DNA of 64,000 bases from GCA-2748575 sp965222725 (lineage in GTDB: Bacteria; Pseudomonadota; Gammaproteobacteria; Pseudomonadales; Ketobacteraceae): the NCBI GenBank assembly GCA_965222725.1, contig OZ244969.1:5332001-5396000 (forward strand), written 5' to 3'. Positions 46,101 to 53,926 of this stretch are shown piece after piece. Position 1 is the stretch's first letter, and each line of letters opens with the position of its first letter. Under the pieces are notes generated by a model. The model saw nothing but the letters and a program-made list of their open reading frames with translations. It searched no databases and was not told the origin of the DNA. The position numbers and the translations under genes were made by a program.

Positions 46101-46242
46101 CTTCCTCACCAAGGCCGGTGGCGGGATTGAAGTGGTACTGGATGAAGGGGATGAAAACGCGGACTTCCGTAACTTCACCACCTTTATTCACCTGCCCAAG
46201 GATCTTTGCCTGAAACTGCCGGAGTTTGCGGTAGCCAGCTAA
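43102..46242 (+). CDS. CheA-like membrane sensor kinase, copy 1 (sensor-GAF-PAS-Hpt-ATPase)
   Basis: A 1046-residue kinase. Membrane helix 1 (about 12-31) and helix 2 (about 319-341) flank a 290-residue helical periplasmic sensor containing MWYEDYDHAEEMELVMG. The cytoplasmic part has GAF (about 360-510), a coiled coil, a PAS-like domain (about 545-670), an Hpt with His729 in MHTVKGNARTYG (about 675-795), and a CheA-type ATPase (about 885-1035) with HVMRNAVDHG, DDGRGIA and SGRGVGMDAV. It has no P3 dimerisation region of usual form and no CheW-like (P5) domain. The DNA is nearly identical to the next gene from codon 263 to 955. A strong GGGGAAGG precedes the ATG, and a terminator follows. Confidence 0.9.
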   Translation: MPTLSFNQKVWAGFIVIVVLLTISGLSSLWNLFSIDNSNARVNEVAVPVVREANQVQIELLKLANLSALGFNALTAEEIKPYRENFEKGTDNFAELYEQLQRTTKSAPAMQETVADVETDYEAYITAVRSMFDAKEALLVAKEKADEDVERIIELVGRLSDAMANIMWYEDYDHAEEMELVMGNLNMAETIYLRAIKQAEELQRTTEQERLETAEDDFSFILDDGQRWMDKGLVIFGDFGPQKMIENTRKKLEAVREGVAKEDGLAKFKTEQLEQAELAREKLLESKDSVNKAVAGLDKLLDSADNQFNRLQSELTGTLDFGIKSAAIIMVILLALATQNFNSMRLAIRKKMDDLAQLNNIGGTLASARDQSTALDSVLHAMSEKVGVDRGSVYLFNKENQLEAKAFMPPMAVDATRAITFEMGKGILGRAAEAKKSIFVADTTRDSNYIAKEGEQPRALLCVPLVDKDVLIGVMNFSGDIKKVAFADSDYEFVSSVAVSLVTTIKNIRMVEVIEEHNRNLEKKVEERTAALKQKNDDIANMLSNMHQGLFTIIEGGKIHPEYAAYLENIFETKDIADRDFTELLFKHSRLSTDVIDSATTAVASIVGEDSMMYDFNSHLLVKELTLQFAELPDKLIELDWDPIIDEDDTVSKLMVTVRDVTELKALEAEAEGQKQELMIIGEILAIDGEKFNEFVEGSEQFVEKCRSLIAETKEKDPETLAELFRNMHTVKGNARTYGFKHITETVHEVENTYDRLRKEEELSWDPDSLLDELQQAEKAIKRYSGIFSEKLGKIAAGSGPSIDRERVHRLMDQISALGDTALPENVVSIVRDTYETLATIEAKPINDVIKDVVGSVQNLAAELGKPKPTVDVDSGEVLIRSHAQNTLVNTFMHVMRNAVDHGLEMPDERVAKGKPEAGTIRISTSETDKLVSFAIRDDGRGIALTKVFEKAKQLGVYPEDAPRPPDQEVANLIFSSGFSTADEVSEISGRGVGMDAVKDFLTKAGGGIEVVLDEGDENADFRNFTTFIHLPKDLCLKLPEFAVAS

Positions 46243-46260
46243 ACCGGCATACCCCTTTAA

Positions 46261-46305
46261 AGAAGGCCGTGAATTAAACGTTATACGTTAGTCACGGCCT
46301 TTCTT
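46261..46305 (+). terminator. Terminator of kinase copy 1
   Basis: AAGGCCGTGA (46263-46272) pairs with TCACGGCCTT (46292-46301), a 10-bp stem around a 19-base loop, followed by TTCTT. It is 20 bases after the stop codon. Confidence 0.75.
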
Positions 46306-46349
46306 GATTAACTCCATATCTTAATCAAACCCATAAATCCCATAACAGG

Positions 46350-46385
46350 CGGCACTCTCTACGGCGCTCTCTGCGGTACTCTCCG
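46350..46385. repeat. Three degenerate 12-base tandem repeats
   Basis: Units CGGCACTCTCTA (46350-46361), CGGCGCTCTCTG (46362-46373) and CGGTACTCTCCG (46374-46385). They sit in the spacer between the two kinase genes. Confidence 0.7.
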
Positions 46386-46550
46386 CGCCCCCATCACCCG
46401 GGTTATTACCCCGCATCCTGGCAGGCATATTTAGCGCTGTGCCGGCAGTTTTGATCTATGCTTATATCAGACACTCAATACTTGGTATTCACTGCCAAGC
46501 ATCGGAGAACAAAGGAAAAAATCGCTTGCTATCCAACAGGATAACTGACT

Positions 46551-49500
46551 ATGCCGACATTAAGTTTTAATCAAAAGGTCTGGGCCGGATTCATCGTTAT
46601 CGTGATTCTGCTCACCATATCCGGTGTGTCCTCACTCTGGAATCTGCTCAGTATCGACAGCTCAAACGCCCGGGTGAATGAGGTGGCGGTACCCGTGGTA
46701 AGAGAGGCCAACCAGGTACAGATTGAACTTCTCAAGTTGGCAAACCTCAGCGCCCTCGGTTTTAACGCCCTCACCGCCGAAGAGATTAAACCTTACCGCA
46801 AGAACTTCGAAAAAGGCACAGAGAATTTTACGGAATACTACAGCAAGCTGCAGGCAACCACTGACTCCTCGCCCGCCATGAAAGAAATCGTGTCCGATGT
46901 AGAGGCAAACTACCAAGCCTATATTACCGCGGTAAGGGAAATGTTTGATGCCAAAGAAGCCGTGCTGGTGGCCAAGGAACAGGCCAGCGATGACATGGAA
47001 AAGATTCTTGAATTAGTGGGCCGGCTGAGTGACGCCATGGCCAATATCATGTGGTACGAAGATTACGACCATGCCGATGAGATGGAGCTGGTGATGGGCA
47101 GCCTGGAATCGGCAGAAAGCCGTTTCCTCGGCATTATCAAGCAAGCCGAAGAACTGAACCGAACCACTGACCCGGAACGGCTTGCCAACGCCGAAGCTGA
47201 TTTTCTGTTCAGCTACAACGAAGGCGAACGCTGGCTGGAAAAAGGCACCTCCCTGTTTAAGCCGTTTGGCCCGGATAAGATGATCGAAAACTCCTACGCC
47301 AAACTGGAAGCCTTAAAAGCCGGTATTACCCGGAAAGACGGTCTGGCCAAATTCAAAACCGAGCAACTGGAGCAGGCAGAACTGGCCCGGGAAAAACTGC
47401 TGGAATCCAAAGACTCTGTTAACAAGGCCGTTGCCGGGCTGGATAAACTGCTGGATTCGGCCGACAACCAGTTCAACCGCCTGCAAAGCGAACTCACCGG
47501 CACCCTGGATTTTGGTATCAAGAGCGCCGCCATTATTATGGTGATTCTGCTGGCACTGGCCACCCAGAACTTTAACTCCATGCGCCTGGCCATTCGCAAG
47601 AAAATGGACGACCTGGCGCAGCTCAATAACATTGGCGGCACCCTGGCCTCGGCCCGGGATCAGAGCACCGCGCTGGATTCCGTACTCCATGCCATGAGTG
47701 AAAAGGTGGGCGTGGATCGCGGCTCGGTATATCTGTTCAATAAAGAAAACCAGCTGGAAGCCAAAGCCTTTATGCCTCCCATGGCGGTGGACGCCACCCG
47801 CGCTATTACCTTTGAAATGGGTAAAGGGATTCTCGGCCGGGCGGCTGAAGCCAAAAAATCCATCTTTGTGGCCGACACCACCAGGGATTCCAACTACATC
47901 GCCAAAGAAGGCGAACAACCCCGCGCCCTGCTCTGCGTTCCTCTGGTAGACAAAGACGTGCTGATCGGGGTCATGAACTTCTCCGGCGACATCAAAAAAG
48001 TGGCCTTTGCCGACAGTGACTACGAGTTTGTTTCTTCGGTGGCGGTGTCACTGGTCACCACCATCAAGAACATCCGCATGGTGGAAGTGATCGAAGAGCA
48101 CAACCGCAACCTGGAGAAAAAAGTCGAAGAGCGCACCGCCGCCCTGAAACAGAAAAACGACGATATCGCCAACATGCTCTCCAACATGCATCAGGGCCTG
48201 TTTACCATTATCGAAGGCGGCAAGATCCACCCCGAATACGCGGCCTATCTGGAAAACATTTTCGAAACCAAGGATATTGCCGACCGCGACTTTACCGAGC
48301 TGCTGTTCAAGCATTCCCGCCTGAGCACCGATGTGATCGATTCCGCCACCACCGCGGTGGCCTCCATCGTGGGCGAAGACAGCATGATGTACGATTTCAA
48401 CTCCCACCTGCTGGTGAAAGAGTTAACCCTGCAGTTTGCCGAGCTGCCGGACAAACTGATTGAACTGGACTGGGATCCCATTATCGATGAAGACGATACG
48501 GTCTCCAAACTGATGGTAACCGTGCGCGATGTGACCGAACTGAAAGCCCTGGAAGCCGAAGCGGAAGGACAGAAACAGGAGCTGATGATCATCGGCGAAA
48601 TCCTGGCCATCGACGGCGAGAAGTTCAACGAGTTTGTGGAAGGCTCCGAGCAGTTTGTGGAGAAATGCCGTTCACTGATTGCAGAAACCAAGGAGAAAGA
48701 CCCCGAAACCCTGGCGGAACTGTTCCGCAACATGCACACGGTAAAAGGCAACGCCCGGACCTACGGCTTCAAGCACATTACCGAAACTGTACACGAAGTG
48801 GAAAACACCTACGATCGCCTGAGAAAAGAAGAAGAACTCAGCTGGGATCCCGATTCACTGCTGGACGAGCTGCAACAGGCAGAAAAAGCCATTAAACGCT
48901 ACAGCGGTATTTTCTCGGAAAAACTCGGCAAGATTGCCGCCGGCTCCGGGCCATCCATTGATCGCGAGCGGGTGCACCGTCTGATGGATCAGATCTCCGC
49001 CCTGGGCGACACGGCCCTGCCGGAAAACGTGGTGTCCATTGTCAGAGACACCTATGAAACCCTGGCCACCATTGAAGCCAAACCCATCAACGATGTGATT
49101 AAAGATGTGGTGGGTTCCGTGCAAAACCTGGCGGCGGAACTGGGCAAACCCAAACCCACCGTGGACGTAGACAGCGGCGAAGTACTGATCCGCAGCCATG
49201 CGCAAAACACCCTGGTCAACACCTTTATGCACGTGATGCGCAACGCCGTGGACCACGGCCTGGAAATGCCCGATGAGCGGGTGGCCAAAGGCAAACCGGA
49301 GGCCGGTACCATTCGCATCTCCACCAGCGAAACCGACAAGCTGGTGTCCTTTGCCATTCGTGATGATGGCCGGGGTATTGCCCTGACCAAGGTGTTTGAA
49401 AAAGCCAAACAGCTGGGGCTGTATCCGGAAGATGCACCCCGTCCTTCAGATCAGGAGGTGGCTAATATTATCTTCTCATCAGGCTTTTCCACAGCAGACG

Positions 49501-49691
49501 AAGTCTCTGAAATATCCGGCCGCGGTGTGGGCATGGATGCGGTGAAGGACTTCCTCACCAAAGCCGGTGGCGGGATTGAAGTGGTGCTGGATGAAGGAGA
49601 CGAAAACACCGATTTCCGTAACTTCACGACCTTTATTCATTTGCCAAAAGAGCTGTGTCTGACACTGCCGGGATTTGCAGTGGCCAGTTAG
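46551..49691 (+). CDS. CheA-like membrane sensor kinase, copy 2 (tandem paralogue)
   Basis: A 1046-residue protein with the same architecture as copy 1: helix 1 about 12-31, periplasmic sensor to about 318, helix 2 about 319-341, GAF, PAS-like, Hpt with His729 and CheA-type ATPase. Codons 263-955 are almost base-for-base the same as copy 1, whereas the sensor (residues about 85-262) differs at many positions and the last 90 residues differ slightly (for example LYPEDAPRPSD). Only the sensor therefore distinguishes the two inputs. The conserved MWYEDYDHADEMELVMG is retained. It is 308 bases after copy 1 and ends in its own terminator, so it closes the cluster. Confidence 0.9.
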   Translation: MPTLSFNQKVWAGFIVIVILLTISGVSSLWNLLSIDSSNARVNEVAVPVVREANQVQIELLKLANLSALGFNALTAEEIKPYRKNFEKGTENFTEYYSKLQATTDSSPAMKEIVSDVEANYQAYITAVREMFDAKEAVLVAKEQASDDMEKILELVGRLSDAMANIMWYEDYDHADEMELVMGSLESAESRFLGIIKQAEELNRTTDPERLANAEADFLFSYNEGERWLEKGTSLFKPFGPDKMIENSYAKLEALKAGITRKDGLAKFKTEQLEQAELAREKLLESKDSVNKAVAGLDKLLDSADNQFNRLQSELTGTLDFGIKSAAIIMVILLALATQNFNSMRLAIRKKMDDLAQLNNIGGTLASARDQSTALDSVLHAMSEKVGVDRGSVYLFNKENQLEAKAFMPPMAVDATRAITFEMGKGILGRAAEAKKSIFVADTTRDSNYIAKEGEQPRALLCVPLVDKDVLIGVMNFSGDIKKVAFADSDYEFVSSVAVSLVTTIKNIRMVEVIEEHNRNLEKKVEERTAALKQKNDDIANMLSNMHQGLFTIIEGGKIHPEYAAYLENIFETKDIADRDFTELLFKHSRLSTDVIDSATTAVASIVGEDSMMYDFNSHLLVKELTLQFAELPDKLIELDWDPIIDEDDTVSKLMVTVRDVTELKALEAEAEGQKQELMIIGEILAIDGEKFNEFVEGSEQFVEKCRSLIAETKEKDPETLAELFRNMHTVKGNARTYGFKHITETVHEVENTYDRLRKEEELSWDPDSLLDELQQAEKAIKRYSGIFSEKLGKIAAGSGPSIDRERVHRLMDQISALGDTALPENVVSIVRDTYETLATIEAKPINDVIKDVVGSVQNLAAELGKPKPTVDVDSGEVLIRSHAQNTLVNTFMHVMRNAVDHGLEMPDERVAKGKPEAGTIRISTSETDKLVSFAIRDDGRGIALTKVFEKAKQLGLYPEDAPRPSDQEVANIIFSSGFSTADEVSEISGRGVGMDAVKDFLTKAGGGIEVVLDEGDENTDFRNFTTFIHLPKELCLTLPGFAVAS

Positions 49692-49717
49692 CCCTATCGA
49701 TATTAGCTGTGATACGC

Positions 49718-49746
49718 AAGGGGCGCCGGCGCCCCTTAATTTTTGC
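49718..49746 (+). terminator. Terminator of kinase copy 2
   Basis: AAGGGGCGCC (49718-49727) and GGCGCCCCTT (49728-49737) make a perfect palindromic stem followed by AATTTTT. It is 26 bases past the stop. Confidence 0.88.
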
Positions 49747-49779
49747 ATATCCATTTTCGAAAACCGGATTATCGCGCCA

Positions 49780-50202
49780 TTACTCAGAAACGATAAAACG
49801 TTTCATCACGGCTTCATCCGGGACCAGACACTCCCGCTTTTTACCAAACCAGCGATAACGGTTGCCCGCAATGCCGCTATAAATACGGTTGCGTAAAAAC
49901 CGCGGCACGTACCTGGCCAGCCCCAGAAATTGCCAGGGGCCATCCAGATCTTTTGCAATCTCAACACCCGCATCACTCCTGGTGTAAACCCGGCCGTTTT
50001 TAATCAATATCACCGTTTCTTCCTTGATGGCATCCACACCGTACTGCGCCTGTAGCGTCTCCCCCGCCGGGGTTTGCGCAGCGACAAAGCGAAATTTTGC
50101 GCCCCGGTCATGGCGGATAATAAAAGCCACGGAATCCTCACAAAGATTACAGACACCATCAAATATCACGATTGGGTGTTCATGGCTGTCTTGTATGGTC
50201 AT
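49780..50202 (-). CDS. DCC-family thiol-disulfide oxidoreductase (DUF393)
   Basis: A 140-residue protein with the family signature VIFDGVCNLCEDSVAFI (CxxC) at the N-terminus, then FRFVAAQTPAG and an RFLRNRIYSGIAGNRYRWFG ending. The family is predicted to be a thioredoxin-like oxidoreductase named for the DxxCxxC motif; its substrates are not known. It is a single gene, convergent with kinase copy 2, and the first codon is an ATG at 50202 with a weak purine-rich site upstream. Confidence 0.88.
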   Translation of the reverse strand: MTIQDSHEHPIVIFDGVCNLCEDSVAFIIRHDRGAKFRFVAAQTPAGETLQAQYGVDAIKEETVILIKNGRVYTRSDAGVEIAKDLDGPWQFLGLARYVPRFLRNRIYSGIAGNRYRWFGKKRECLVPDEAVMKRFIVSE

Positions 50203-50251
50203 AGGCTGCCCCCCGTTTCCTTAATCCTGATCATACAGGTTAACGACAGGC

Positions 50252-50283
50252 AAAAAAAAGCCCCGGCCTGTGAGCCGGGGCTT
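50252..50283 (-). terminator. Terminator of the RND-type transporter gene
   Basis: On the minus strand AAGCCCCGGC (50283-50274) pairs with GCCGGGGCTT (50268-50259), followed by a run of T (50259-50252). It lies about 90 bases beyond the RND stop codon. Confidence 0.88.
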
Positions 50284-50340
50284 CTTGTCTGCTAGCCAGC
50301 GTTACTGACTGGCGTTGCTTACATTACAAACTGCTTGCAC

Positions 50341-50372
50341 TACACATTACCTGCATTACACATTACCTGCAT
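50341..50372. repeat. Two perfect 16-base tandem repeats
   Basis: TACACATTACCTGCAT occurs at 50341-50356 and again at 50357-50372, with a degenerate third copy just to the left. It is intergenic, between the RND stop codon and its terminator. Confidence 0.9.
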
Positions 50373-50375
50373 GAC

Positions 50376-52790
50376 TTACTGCTGCTTGCCAGCCGCCTTC
50401 TTCTTGATCTGCTTGGTCAGCAGGAAGTCTGCAAAGGCCGGCAGCAGCCAGATAGCGCCTACCATATTCCACAGGAACATGAAGGTCAGCAACAGCCCCA
50501 TATCTGCCTGGAATTTGATATCCGAAAAGATCCAGGTACCCACACCAATGGCCAGCGTGAGCCCCGTAAAGCTTACCGCCTTACCGGTAACCCGCAGGGT
50601 TTCAAAGTAGGCTTTCTGCAGTGGCATGCCGTCGGCAATAAAGCCCTGCAGCCGTGAGTAGATGTAAATACCGTAGTCCACACCAATACCCACACCCAGG
50701 GCAATTACCGGCAGTGTCGCCACTTTCACACCAATACCCAGCATGGCCATCAGGGCCTGACACAGGAGCGATGTCAGTGCCAGAGGCACCACAATACACA
50801 CCACCGCGCGCCAGGTGCGGAAAGTAATCAGCACCAGGAAGCAGACAACGCCATACACCAGGTACAACATTTTATTCTGCGATGCTTCAATGGTCTGGTT
50901 AGTGGCAGCTTCCACACCGGCATTACCGGAAGCCAGCACGAATTTGGCCACATTCGGATTGTCGTTTTCCTCGGCAAACTCTTCTACCGCTTTGACGGAA
51001 CGCTCCAGGGTTTCGGCTTTGTGATCTTCCAGGAAGATAATCACTGGTGCCAGGCTGCATTTCAGGTTCATCAGCCCCTGGGGTACCGTTCGCAACGAGC
51101 CGTTAATAATATCCTGCACCTTGGAGAGCGCCGCCCACTTCAGGTTCCCTTCGTTGTAACCGGTGGTAACCAGCTTGGAGACGGTAACCAGTGACACGGT
51201 GGACTGAACCCCTTCGACGTTTTCCATGTGCCACATAAAACGGTCCATGGCATGCAGTGCCTGATGCCGGATACAACCCTCTTTGGGTGTTTCCACCATT
51301 ACCACCAGCACATCCGCGCTCACCGAATAGTTTTCCGATATGAACTTATCGTCCAGGTTGTAGCGTGAGTTTTGCCGTAATTCCGGCGCCCCGGGATCAA
51401 GATCACCAATCTTCAGCCCCTGGCTGAAGTACCAGCCCCCAGCCGCCAGGATGGCACCCACCAGAATGGAAATGGCAGCAATACTGGGATGCGCAAAACC
51501 GGACAGCCAGCGCCAGATGGCCGGTGGCTTCTCTTTCTTTTTCAGCACCGATGCGACTGCACGGTTGCTGACGCCGATGTAGGAAAGCACCACCGGCACC
51601 AGAATCAGGTTGGTCAGAATGATAGTCGCCACACCCAGGCTGGCCGCGATCGCCAGTTCCTGGATAACACCCACTTCAATAAACCACAAGGTAACGAAGC
51701 CAATGGCATCACTCACCAGTGCCACAATGCCGGGAATATAAAGTGCATGGAAGGTTTTCTTGGCCGACGTCAGGGAATCCCCTTCTTTGGAGGAGTTCAC
51801 CGCCATTTCATTAATAATCTGTACACCGTGGCTCACACCAATGGCGAACACCAGGAATGGTACCAGCATGGAATAGGGATCAATACCGGACTGTATGGCT
51901 TCAAAGGACGGGAAGTTTTTCACAAAGTCCGGCCAGCCTTCGCTCTGGCGGAAATTGGCCAGCATATCGTGAAGGATCGCCAGCATCCCCAGCTGCCAGA
52001 TAACCGCAATCAGAGAACAGACCACCACTGTAATGGCACTGCGGAAACACTTGGCATCCAGCAGCAGCATCACAAAAGTAATACCAATGGCGATCAGGAA
52101 GAACATGGCCACACCACGGGCACCGTCAATCAGGTCACCCACCTTTTTGGCAAAGCCGATAATATGGACTTTGATTTTGTCGCTCTGGTATTTTTCGCGA
52201 ACCTTTTCTTCCAACATGTGGGAAAAGGCCTGGTAATCCAGTTTTTCGCCCTTGCTGGTATCCAGATCCAGTAACGGCACATACACAATACTGGAGCGGA
52301 AATTATCCGCCACCAGACGCCCGATCTGCCCCGAGCGCAACACGTTATCCTGCAACTGGGAGATAGACTGGTCGGAGCCATCGTAGGTAGGAGGGATTAC
52401 CTCGCCACCTTTAAATCCTTCTTCGGTTACTTCAACCCAGCGCACATTCGGTGTCCACAGGGACTGGACTTTGGATTTATCCACGTTGGGCAGGTAAAAC
52501 ACTTCATCGGTAATATCTTTTAATACCTGCAGGTATTCCTCATTAAAGATATCCCCTTCCGTGTGCTCCACGGCAATACGGATATCATTCCCCAGGCTGA
52601 GTTCATCCTTGTGTTTAAACAGGTTCTGAATGTACTCGTGCTTCAGTGGCACCATTTTCTTCAGACTGGTATCCAGCGTGACACCAGTGGCCTGGATAAA
52701 CAGAAACACCGTGGCAGCGAGAAAGGCAATCAGTATCGGCGCACGATTATTAAATATGATCTTTTCAAAAAGGTTGACCTTAGTCGACAT
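50376..52790 (-). CDS. RND superfamily transporter (MMPL/hydrophobe-exporter type)
   Basis: An 804-residue protein with twelve predicted membrane helices in two groups of six. One helix lies near residue 15-31, and large extracytoplasmic loops follow the first helix of each half. The conserved helix-4 segment reads ALGVGIGVDYGIYIYSRL in the second half and FAIGVSHGVQIINEM in the first, matching RND proton-relay helices. This branch, without a membrane-fusion partner, is often found with DUF1329 and Ycf48-like genes and is thought to move lipids or other hydrophobic molecules; the substrate here is unknown. Gap to the Ycf48-like gene upstream is 20 bases. Confidence 0.88.
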   Translation of the reverse strand: MSTKVNLFEKIIFNNRAPILIAFLAATVFLFIQATGVTLDTSLKKMVPLKHEYIQNLFKHKDELSLGNDIRIAVEHTEGDIFNEEYLQVLKDITDEVFYLPNVDKSKVQSLWTPNVRWVEVTEEGFKGGEVIPPTYDGSDQSISQLQDNVLRSGQIGRLVADNFRSSIVYVPLLDLDTSKGEKLDYQAFSHMLEEKVREKYQSDKIKVHIIGFAKKVGDLIDGARGVAMFFLIAIGITFVMLLLDAKCFRSAITVVVCSLIAVIWQLGMLAILHDMLANFRQSEGWPDFVKNFPSFEAIQSGIDPYSMLVPFLVFAIGVSHGVQIINEMAVNSSKEGDSLTSAKKTFHALYIPGIVALVSDAIGFVTLWFIEVGVIQELAIAASLGVATIILTNLILVPVVLSYIGVSNRAVASVLKKKEKPPAIWRWLSGFAHPSIAAISILVGAILAAGGWYFSQGLKIGDLDPGAPELRQNSRYNLDDKFISENYSVSADVLVVMVETPKEGCIRHQALHAMDRFMWHMENVEGVQSTVSLVTVSKLVTTGYNEGNLKWAALSKVQDIINGSLRTVPQGLMNLKCSLAPVIIFLEDHKAETLERSVKAVEEFAEENDNPNVAKFVLASGNAGVEAATNQTIEASQNKMLYLVYGVVCFLVLITFRTWRAVVCIVVPLALTSLLCQALMAMLGIGVKVATLPVIALGVGIGVDYGIYIYSRLQGFIADGMPLQKAYFETLRVTGKAVSFTGLTLAIGVGTWIFSDIKFQADMGLLLTFMFLWNMVGAIWLLPAFADFLLTKQIKKKAAGKQQ

Positions 52791-52810
52791 AACCCTACCT
52801 TATACCCCGT

Positions 52811-53896
52811 TTACTTGATGCCCAGAACGCTTGGATTCGGTGTTGCAATGGTGACACCGGAAGCACCAACCATAACCAGCTTGTTGTTGCGGGTTTTTGA
52901 AATACCCACCAGAGACTGTCTGTCTTCTGTTATCTGTTTTACAAAGGACTCGCCGCTGTCTTTGGAATACATGATCACACCACCGTTGCCCACCAGCACA
53001 ACGCCTTTATCACCCACGGTCACGCCGGACATGACACCATTGGTGTTGGTAGTAAAGATTTCCCGCCAGCTGTCACCGCCGTCGCTGGTTTTGAAGATAT
53101 TTCCCTGCAGGCCAAAAATCAGTGCCTCGCCTTCAGCAGGCCCCACATGAATGCCGAAGTAAGAACCTTCATAGGGGCTGTCCAGGGTTTCCCAGGTTTC
53201 ACCGCCATCCTGACTGCGGAACAACACCCCCATTTCGCCGGCGATATACAGGGTTTCGCCGTCCTGGGTGCCAATGGCGTTCAGGTGCCAGCCATCGATA
53301 TTATCAATGCGATCAGACCAGTCTTCCCAGGTAAGGCCGCCATCGGCGGTATGCATGAAATAACCGTAGGCCCCCACGACAAAGCCTTCTTTCTCGTTTT
53401 TGAACCAGAGGTCCAGAAACGGCTGTCCGGCCCGGGAAGGCCCGGCATCGTAATCATAAGGTTCGTTTGGATCCGGCTCACGATAGGGATCGGCGTACTG
53501 GATTTCCCAGTTAGCGCCGCCATCCTTGGTATGCAGGATCAGGCTTTCATGGCCAATGGCCCAGCCGTACTGCTCGTTGGAAAAGTAGACACCCGTGAGC
53601 AATTCAATAGTGGGAACTTTCGCCTGCTTCCAGCTTTGCCCCTGATCCTGGGACACAATAATATGACCGCGCTCACCCACAGCAACAATCCTGTCACCCA
53701 CCACCTGCACATCTGTTAACAGTGATTCAGCCGCCTTGCGCGACATGATGGAATAACGAGGCTCGAATTTATCCTTGTTGTTCGCAGCGTAGCTGCCAAC
53801 GGCAATGCTACCCAGCAAACTCACACAAAGGCCCGTAACGAACAACTTACGAAGATAATATCGTGACTTTGTCAGCATGCCTTTCATTCTCGTCAT
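52811..53896 (-). CDS. Ycf48/Hcf136-like beta-propeller lipid-export accessory
   Basis: A 361-residue exported protein: a signal-like segment (about 10-35), then seven-bladed propeller repeats with SxDxGxxW motifs such as SQDQGQSWKQ, TKDGGANWE, TADGGLTWED, SQDGGETWET and TSDGGDSWRE. The fold matches Ycf48, which assembles photosystem II, but non-photosynthetic relatives like this one are partnered with DUF1329 and RND genes. The N-terminus could start at 53896 or at the Met at 53887; the ribosome binding site is not decisive. The three genes form one transcription unit. Confidence 0.87.
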   Translation of the reverse strand: MTRMKGMLTKSRYYLRKLFVTGLCVSLLGSIAVGSYAANNKDKFEPRYSIMSRKAAESLLTDVQVVGDRIVAVGERGHIIVSQDQGQSWKQAKVPTIELLTGVYFSNEQYGWAIGHESLILHTKDGGANWEIQYADPYREPDPNEPYDYDAGPSRAGQPFLDLWFKNEKEGFVVGAYGYFMHTADGGLTWEDWSDRIDNIDGWHLNAIGTQDGETLYIAGEMGVLFRSQDGGETWETLDSPYEGSYFGIHVGPAEGEALIFGLQGNIFKTSDGGDSWREIFTTNTNGVMSGVTVGDKGVVLVGNGGVIMYSKDSGESFVKQITEDRQSLVGISKTRNNKLVMVGASGVTIATPNPSVLGIK

Positions 53897-53926
53897 TTAA
53901 CCTGGTCTCTTAATTCTGTGGTTCAA

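Larger units (their letters stand above)
46243..46550. other. 308-base region between the two kinase genes
   Basis: No gene seen. It holds a strong terminator for copy 1 near its left end, a three-unit 12-base repeat, and an AGGA ribosome binding site before copy 2. Copy 2 may therefore have its own promoter, but I could not pick one with confidence. Confidence 0.6.
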
